Part shown: piece after piece, positions 60,307 to 64,000 of the stretch
Position numbering within the stretch: the stretch's first letter is position 1
How the letters are laid out: each line of letters opens with the position of its first letter
From: Mycobacterium deserti
GTDB taxonomy: Bacteria > Actinomycetota > Actinomycetes > Mycobacteriales > Mycobacteriaceae
Assembly: GCF_025345615.1 (NCBI RefSeq)
Contig: NZ_JAODWD010000002.1
Location: forward strand, 434,001 to 498,000
Direction of reading: 5' to 3'
Length of the DNA: 64,000 bases
Notes under the pieces: model-generated
What the model saw: the letters and a program-made list of their open reading frames with translations, nothing else
The model's database searches: none
What the model was told of the DNA's origin: nothing
Translations under genes and position numbers: made by a program

Positions 60307-61605
60307 GTGAGACGGGACCCTGAACTGATGGACGACGGCAAGCGCCGCGCGCAGCGATCCCGGGTCGCGCGCTCGGCGCCGTTCCGTAGCCCCCTGCGCG
60401 GTCTGTGGTTGACGTCGGCGTTCGGGGCCGTCCTCCTGGTGACTCTGCCGATCGTGACCATCACCGGGCTGTTGTCGTACATCGCATACGGGCCGCAGTT
60501 CGGGCAGGCCATCCCCATGGATGTCGGCCGGCTGAAGCTGCCGACGTTCGACTGGCCGACCGATCCGTCCTGGCTGTACCGGCTGAACCAGGGTCTACAT
60601 GTCGGGTTGGGGTTGGTGCTGATCCCCGTGGTGCTCGCCAAGCTCTGGTCGGTGATCCCCCGGCTGTTCGCGTGGCCGCCCGCACGGTCGATCGCCCAAC
60701 TCCTGGAGCGTATCTCGCTGCTCATGCTGGTCGGCGGAATCCTATTCGAGATCATCACCGGCGTCCTGAACATCCAGTACGACTACATCTTCGGTTTCAG
60801 CTTCTACACCGCCCACTATTTCGGGGCATGGGTTTTCATCGCCGGTTTCGTCGTCCACCTCGCGATCAAGATCCCGCGCATGCTGACCGGTTTGCGGTCG
60901 ATGCCGCTGCGAGACGTTCTGCGCACCAAGCGCGTCGACACCGTGCCCGAGCGCTACCAACCCGACGGGCTGGTCTCCGTCGATCCCAGCCCGCCGACGA
61001 TCAGCCGCCGCGGCGCCCTTGCGCTCGTCGGAGGCGGGGCGCTGTTCATGGCGGTGATCACCGCGGGGCAGACGATCGGCGGGATCACCCGTCAGACCGC
61101 ACTGCTGTTGCCGCGGGGCCGTACCCGCGGCTCGGGACCCAACGACTTCCAGGTCAACCGCACCGCAGGCGCGGCGGGCATCACCGCCGACGCGACCGGA
61201 CAGCGCTGGCGGCTGACGCTGACCGGCGGACCCGCGCCCGTCGTATTCGACCGCGAGACGCTGGCGGCCATGCCGCAGCACACCGCCCGGCTACCGATCG
61301 CCTGCGTCGAAGGATGGTCCACCACCGAGACGTGGACCGGGGTTCCGCTGCGCGAACTCGCCCGGCTGGCCGGTGTCCCGAACCCCGCATCGGCGTTCGT
61401 GCGATCGGTGGAGCGGCGCGGCGCGTTCAACCGGGCCACCCTTCAAGCCAACCAGGTCGCTCATCCGGATTCGCTTCTCGCGCTGCGCGTCAACGACGCC
61501 GACCTGTCCTCCGACCACGGGTTCCCGGCGCGGATCATCGTTCCGGCTCTGCCCGGGGTGCACAACACCAAATGGGTCGCCTCCATCGACTTCAGGACGG
61601 CGTGA
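60307..61605 (+). CDS. membrane-anchored molybdopterin oxidoreductase (sulfite-oxidase/YedY fold) with cytochrome b-like domain
   Basis: The 432-residue fusion has four N-terminal helices (about 34-59, 96-115, 135-156, 170-190) with candidate heme histidines H98, H170 and H184. A further hydrophobic segment with SRRGALAL (233-256) resembles a Tat signal. The sulfite-oxidase molybdopterin domain follows, with molybdenum-ligating C333 (PIACVEGWS), TWTGVPLREL and DHGFPARIIVP. Electrons could pass between the b-type hemes and quinone; the outside substrate may be a sulfoxide such as oxidised methionine, by analogy with MsrP (YedY). The start GTG is 31 bp after the membrane-protein gene. Confidence 0.87.
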   Translation: MRRDPELMDDGKRRAQRSRVARSAPFRSPLRGLWLTSAFGAVLLVTLPIVTITGLLSYIAYGPQFGQAIPMDVGRLKLPTFDWPTDPSWLYRLNQGLHVGLGLVLIPVVLAKLWSVIPRLFAWPPARSIAQLLERISLLMLVGGILFEIITGVLNIQYDYIFGFSFYTAHYFGAWVFIAGFVVHLAIKIPRMLTGLRSMPLRDVLRTKRVDTVPERYQPDGLVSVDPSPPTISRRGALALVGGGALFMAVITAGQTIGGITRQTALLLPRGRTRGSGPNDFQVNRTAGAAGITADATGQRWRLTLTGGPAPVVFDRETLAAMPQHTARLPIACVEGWSTTETWTGVPLRELARLAGVPNPASAFVRSVERRGAFNRATLQANQVAHPDSLLALRVNDADLSSDHGFPARIIVPALPGVHNTKWVASIDFRTA

Positions 61606-61606
61606 G

Positions 61607-62068
61607 GTGTTCCGCAGAATCTACGGTTCGCATCCGCTGCACCTGCTGACGTTGATCGCCGGCTTCGCTCTATTCGGCTATGTCGTCGCCACCGTCGGTC
61701 CTGCGGCGCTGTGGAACACGCGCACGTGGTGGCAGTCGGTCCTGGTGTGGTTCGCCGCGGCGGTCGTCGCGCACGATCTGCTGCTCTTCCCCGCCTATGC
61801 GCTGGCCGATCGAGTTCTGTCGTCGACGCGGCGCATGCCGCTACCGGTGCCGGTGCTGAACTACCTTCGCGTACCTGCGCTGGCCTCCGGCCTGACCTTG
61901 ATCGTCTTTCTGCCCGGCATCGTCGGTCAAGGCGCACCGGCATACGTTGCGGCCACCGGTCAAACGCAGGATCCGTTCTTCGGCCGGTGGTTGCTGCTCA
62001 CCGCCGCGCTATTCGCGGTGAGCGCGCTCGTCTACGCGGTCCGACTGGTCAGTGGAGGTCGAGAGTGA
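61607..62068 (+). CDS. four-helix membrane protein
   Basis: The 153-residue protein has four predicted membrane helices (about 13-32, 44-66, 85-105, 128-147). Function unknown. The GTG at 61607 is chosen, 1 bp after the stop of the molybdopterin gene; the frame is open as far as 61373 but that part is shadow. The last codons overlap the lipoprotein gene. It probably belongs to the oxidoreductase complex as an accessory or anchor subunit. Confidence 0.78.
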   Translation: MFRRIYGSHPLHLLTLIAGFALFGYVVATVGPAALWNTRTWWQSVLVWFAAAVVAHDLLLFPAYALADRVLSSTRRMPLPVPVLNYLRVPALASGLTLIVFLPGIVGQGAPAYVAATGQTQDPFFGRWLLLTAALFAVSALVYAVRLVSGGRE

Positions 62069-63102
62069 GGGTGGGCAAGGCGATCTCGCTCATGGCGGCG
62101 GTCCTGTTCGTGGCCGGATGCGCGGACGACCCACCAGCGCAACCGACGTCGTCTTCCACGCCGGTCCCTCCGGCCGAACCGGCCCGCGCAGGCGCGCCCG
62201 CGGTGCCGCCGGCCGGCAGGGTCACGCCCCTGCCGAGCGGGCCTGAGGGCATCGTCATCGGTACCTCGGGCATGGCGGCGATCGCCGTGCGTGACCCTGC
62301 GGCCATCGTGCTGGTCGATGCGTCGACCGGCGTTGTGCGACAGACAATTCCGGCCGCAGGCGCCGCCCGCCACCTCAGCCTCGCCGGACCCGACGGCCCG
62401 GTGCTCGTGCCGTCGGAGACGTCCGACACCCTGTCGGAGATCAACCTCACCGACGGCGCCACGGTGTCGACGACCCCTGGTGTCGGACGCCAGCCGCACG
62501 ACGCCGTGCGGACCGCCGACGGCACGATCGTCGTCACCAACGAGCGGGGCGGTGGGGTGATCTTCGTTCGCGACGGACGCGTCGTCGCGTCGCTTCCCGC
62601 GGGCCCGCCGCAACCCGGCGGGGTCGCCGTCGTGGGGCGCTACGCCGCGGTCGCCGACGTGCAGGGCAACGGCGTCTGGGTGTACGACGGGTCGACCCGC
62701 AGACAGGTCGCCCGCGCGCAGATCGGCACGAAGCTGACCCATGCGATCGGACTGTCCGGCGGGCTGGCCGCGTTCGCCGACACCGACGGTGACGCGGTTC
62801 TGATCGAACGTATCGATCCACAGGTCACCGAGGTCGCCCGGATCGAGTCGCCGGGCAAGCCGTATGGCCTGGCCTTCGACCCGCAGCGCGGACTGCTCCA
62901 CGTCACGCTGACCGCCACCAACCAACTGCAGGTGATCGATCTTTCCGAGGCGGCGAGCCCACGGCTGCTGGGCGTGCTTCCAACCGTACAGCAGCCGAAT
63001 TCCGTTGCGGTGAACCCCCGTTCGGGCGCGGTGCTGGTCACCGGCAGCGGACCTCGAGGCAGTCTGCAGATCATCTCGCCCGACCTGCTGCCGAAGGGCT
63101 AG
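62065..63102 (+). CDS. beta-propeller lipoprotein (YVTN/YncE-like)
   Basis: The 345-residue protein begins with a lipoprotein signal peptide (lipobox VAGC, Cys19), a proline/alanine linker to about residue 50, and then six or seven repeated blades of the YVTN type (for example PSETSDTLSEINLTDG, VTNERGGGVIFVRDG, KPYGLAFDPQRG, PNSVAVNPRSG). Such propellers bind partners or metals outside the cell. The start is GTG at 62065: GGAGG lies 6 nt upstream and it overlaps the previous stop by 4 bp. The stop shares CTAG with the opposing methyltransferase gene. Confidence 0.87.
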   Translation: MRVGKAISLMAAVLFVAGCADDPPAQPTSSSTPVPPAEPARAGAPAVPPAGRVTPLPSGPEGIVIGTSGMAAIAVRDPAAIVLVDASTGVVRQTIPAAGAARHLSLAGPDGPVLVPSETSDTLSEINLTDGATVSTTPGVGRQPHDAVRTADGTIVVTNERGGGVIFVRDGRVVASLPAGPPQPGGVAVVGRYAAVADVQGNGVWVYDGSTRRQVARAQIGTKLTHAIGLSGGLAAFADTDGDAVLIERIDPQVTEVARIESPGKPYGLAFDPQRGLLHVTLTATNQLQVIDLSEAASPRLLGVLPTVQQPNSVAVNPRSGAVLVTGSGPRGSLQIISPDLLPKG

Positions 63103-63728
63103 GCCGCGGTCAGGCTGGCCACCACCCGGCTTCCGATCGGATGGATTCCGGTCAGCGCCAGGCCGGCTTCCTCGGCCAGTTCGGCGGCACAGTCGATGCC
63201 GACCGACGCCCAGCGGAACCATGGGCCGACCGTCCGCGACGACTCGAGCCGCACCCATCCGGTTCGCAGCCCCGTGGTCAGCGCGTCGAATTCGGCGAGG
63301 CAGCGGCCGCCGTGGCCCAGTAGCTCCGACGCGCGTGCGAGCACGCGAAGAGGGTCACCGCCGAGCCCGACGTTGCCGTCGGCGAGGAGCACCGTCTGCC
63401 ACCGCCCGGCGCCCGGCAGCGGGCCGAACACGTCGCGGCGCAGAACCGGCGCACCCTTGCGTTGCGCCATACCGACGGCGGTGGCGGACTGGTCGACGCC
63501 GAGCGCCGGTAGCCCGCGCCGGATCAGTTCGGTCACCAATCGACCGGGACCACAACCCAAGTCGATGGTCGGCCCACTGCACAGGTCGATGAGCGCCTGG
63601 TCGAACTTGCCGTCGGCGTGCCTGCCGCCGAGCCACCGGCGGACGGGCAACGCGCGCAGTTCTCCGTCGTCGCGGCGAACCCAACAGCGTTCTCCGTCGA
63701 GCGCGCGGTCGTAGAGGTTGCCCCACAT
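63099..63728 (-). CDS. class I SAM-dependent methyltransferase
   Basis: This 209-residue methyltransferase has the motif I IDLGCGPGRL and an acidic strand end GVDQSATAV. The substrate is unknown. Its ATG is separated by 1 bp from the stop of the DUF2064 gene, so the two are co-translated. The convergent propeller gene ends in the same CTAG. Confidence 0.86.
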   Translation of the reverse strand: MWGNLYDRALDGERCWVRRDDGELRALPVRRWLGGRHADGKFDQALIDLCSGPTIDLGCGPGRLVTELIRRGLPALGVDQSATAVGMAQRKGAPVLRRDVFGPLPGAGRWQTVLLADGNVGLGGDPLRVLARASELLGHGGRCLAEFDALTTGLRTGWVRLESSRTVGPWFRWASVGIDCAAELAEEAGLALTGIHPIGSRVVASLTAA

Positions 63729-63729
63729 G

Positions 63730-64000
63730 TCAGACCCTCACCGTCCGGGTCGCGCGCACGAACCGGCTACCGGACGCGCACACGCGGCGCACCGCGTCGA
63801 TGTCGTCGACGGTGTCGACGTCGGCCAATTCGCCCACGAGGTGAACGTTGACGCCGCGGGCGTACAGCGCGGCCAGCGTCAGCGCGCCGGTGTCGCGCCG
63901 CGACATCGGGACCGCCCGCAGGCAGTCGGCCATCGACGCGTCCGATACGCCGAGCACCCACCACCCGCCGTCGTCGGCGAGGCCGAGCACCGCCTGCGCC
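63730..64000 (-). CDS. DUF2064 glycosyltransferase-like protein, 3' part (cut by window end)
   Basis: Only the C-terminal 90 or so residues are in the window; the 5' end lies beyond position 64000. DGGWWVLGVSD, DTGALTLAALYARGVNVHLV and DVDTVDDIDAVRRV are characteristic of the TIGR04282/DUF2064 nucleotide-diphospho-sugar transferase-like family (Rv0540 in M. tuberculosis). Such proteins have a GT-A-like fold; the product in mycobacteria is unknown. The methyltransferase gene follows 1 bp later. Confidence 0.85.
   Translation of the reverse strand, partial: AQAVLGLADDGGWWVLGVSDASMADCLRAVPMSRRDTGALTLAALYARGVNVHLVGELADVDTVDDIDAVRRVCASGSRFVRATRTVRV

Noticed and set aside
1..64000. tRNA, rRNA, transposase, integrase or prophage genes
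   Set aside because: None found: every substantial stretch is assigned to protein genes of ordinary composition, and no att-like duplications were noticed.

Overview
The window is high-GC (about 65-68%) actinobacterial DNA and almost certainly comes from a mycobacterium, most likely a fast-growing Mycolicibacterium-type species. The reasons are: a complete mce lipid-import operon with its Mam protein; F420-dependent (Ddn-like and luciferase-like) enzymes; many leaderless genes with a TANNNT element 6-7 nt before the start codon; and gene order that follows, in inverted orientation and with insertions, the M. tuberculosis Rv0564c-Rv0540 block as I remember it. I see no rRNA, tRNA, insertion sequence, prophage, CRISPR array or PE/PPE gene.

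Layout. 1-5.7 kb: gpsA, a secreted protein, htpX, the divergent pair grcC1 (polyprenyl diphosphate synthase) and menJ (menaquinone saturation), and two small genes. 5.7-10.3 kb: an inserted sulfonate or sulfate-ester operon, with an ABC importer flanked by two TauD-type dioxygenases. 10.4-21.3 kb: the menaquinone and mannosyl-lipid section (menG, mgtA-like, a membrane protein, menD, bpoC, menC), interrupted by an SDR, a thioredoxin-fold lipoprotein, a Ddn-like gene, two DJ-1/PfpI-type genes and a luciferase-like oxidoreductase. 21.6-26.1 kb: a TspO-SOUL heme/porphyrin pair, an acyl-CoA ligase and an amidohydrolase. 26.1-36.5 kb: the mce operon (yrbEAB, mceA-F, mam, MPT64-like secreted protein). 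36.5-44.4 kb: a DGPF/YCII protein, a MFS-TetR-DUF3253 unit, fadD8, a kinase, an ECF42-type sigma factor and a HAD protein. 44.4-53.7 kb: two Ddn-like genes coupled to menB, an AraC regulator, two SDRs and a DrrABC-like exporter with an acyl-CoA ligase and a glyoxalase-fold protein behind a candidate IdeR iron box. 53.7-58.8 kb: the pitA block with two DUF3349 paralogues, menE, a PNPOx-like protein and a GNAT. 58.9-64 kb: an integral membrane protein, a membrane-anchored molybdopterin oxidoreductase cluster, a methyltransferase and the cut-off end of a DUF2064 glycosyltransferase-like gene.

How the genes work together. Most of menaquinone biosynthesis is here: menD, menC, menE, menB and menG act on the naphthoquinone ring, grcC1 supplies the side chain, menJ reduces it, and bpoC is a possible MenH. 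menF and menA are not in the window. Three Ddn-like FDOR genes and one F420-type luciferase-like gene sit among the men genes, two of the four joined to men genes by ATGA overlaps, which suggests an F420-quinone connection. The other themes are lipid traffic and activation (mce, three stand-alone acyl-CoA ligases, the ABC exporter) and sulfur scavenging.

Regulatory DNA readable in the sequence includes a palindrome covering the MFS promoter, a perfect palindrome before an acyl-CoA ligase gene, an iron-box-like site, a possible ECF42 promoter before the DGPF gene, a MIRU-like 27-bp tandem repeat at the menD junction, and several long hairpins. Orthology statements come from memory of protein families; no database search was run.
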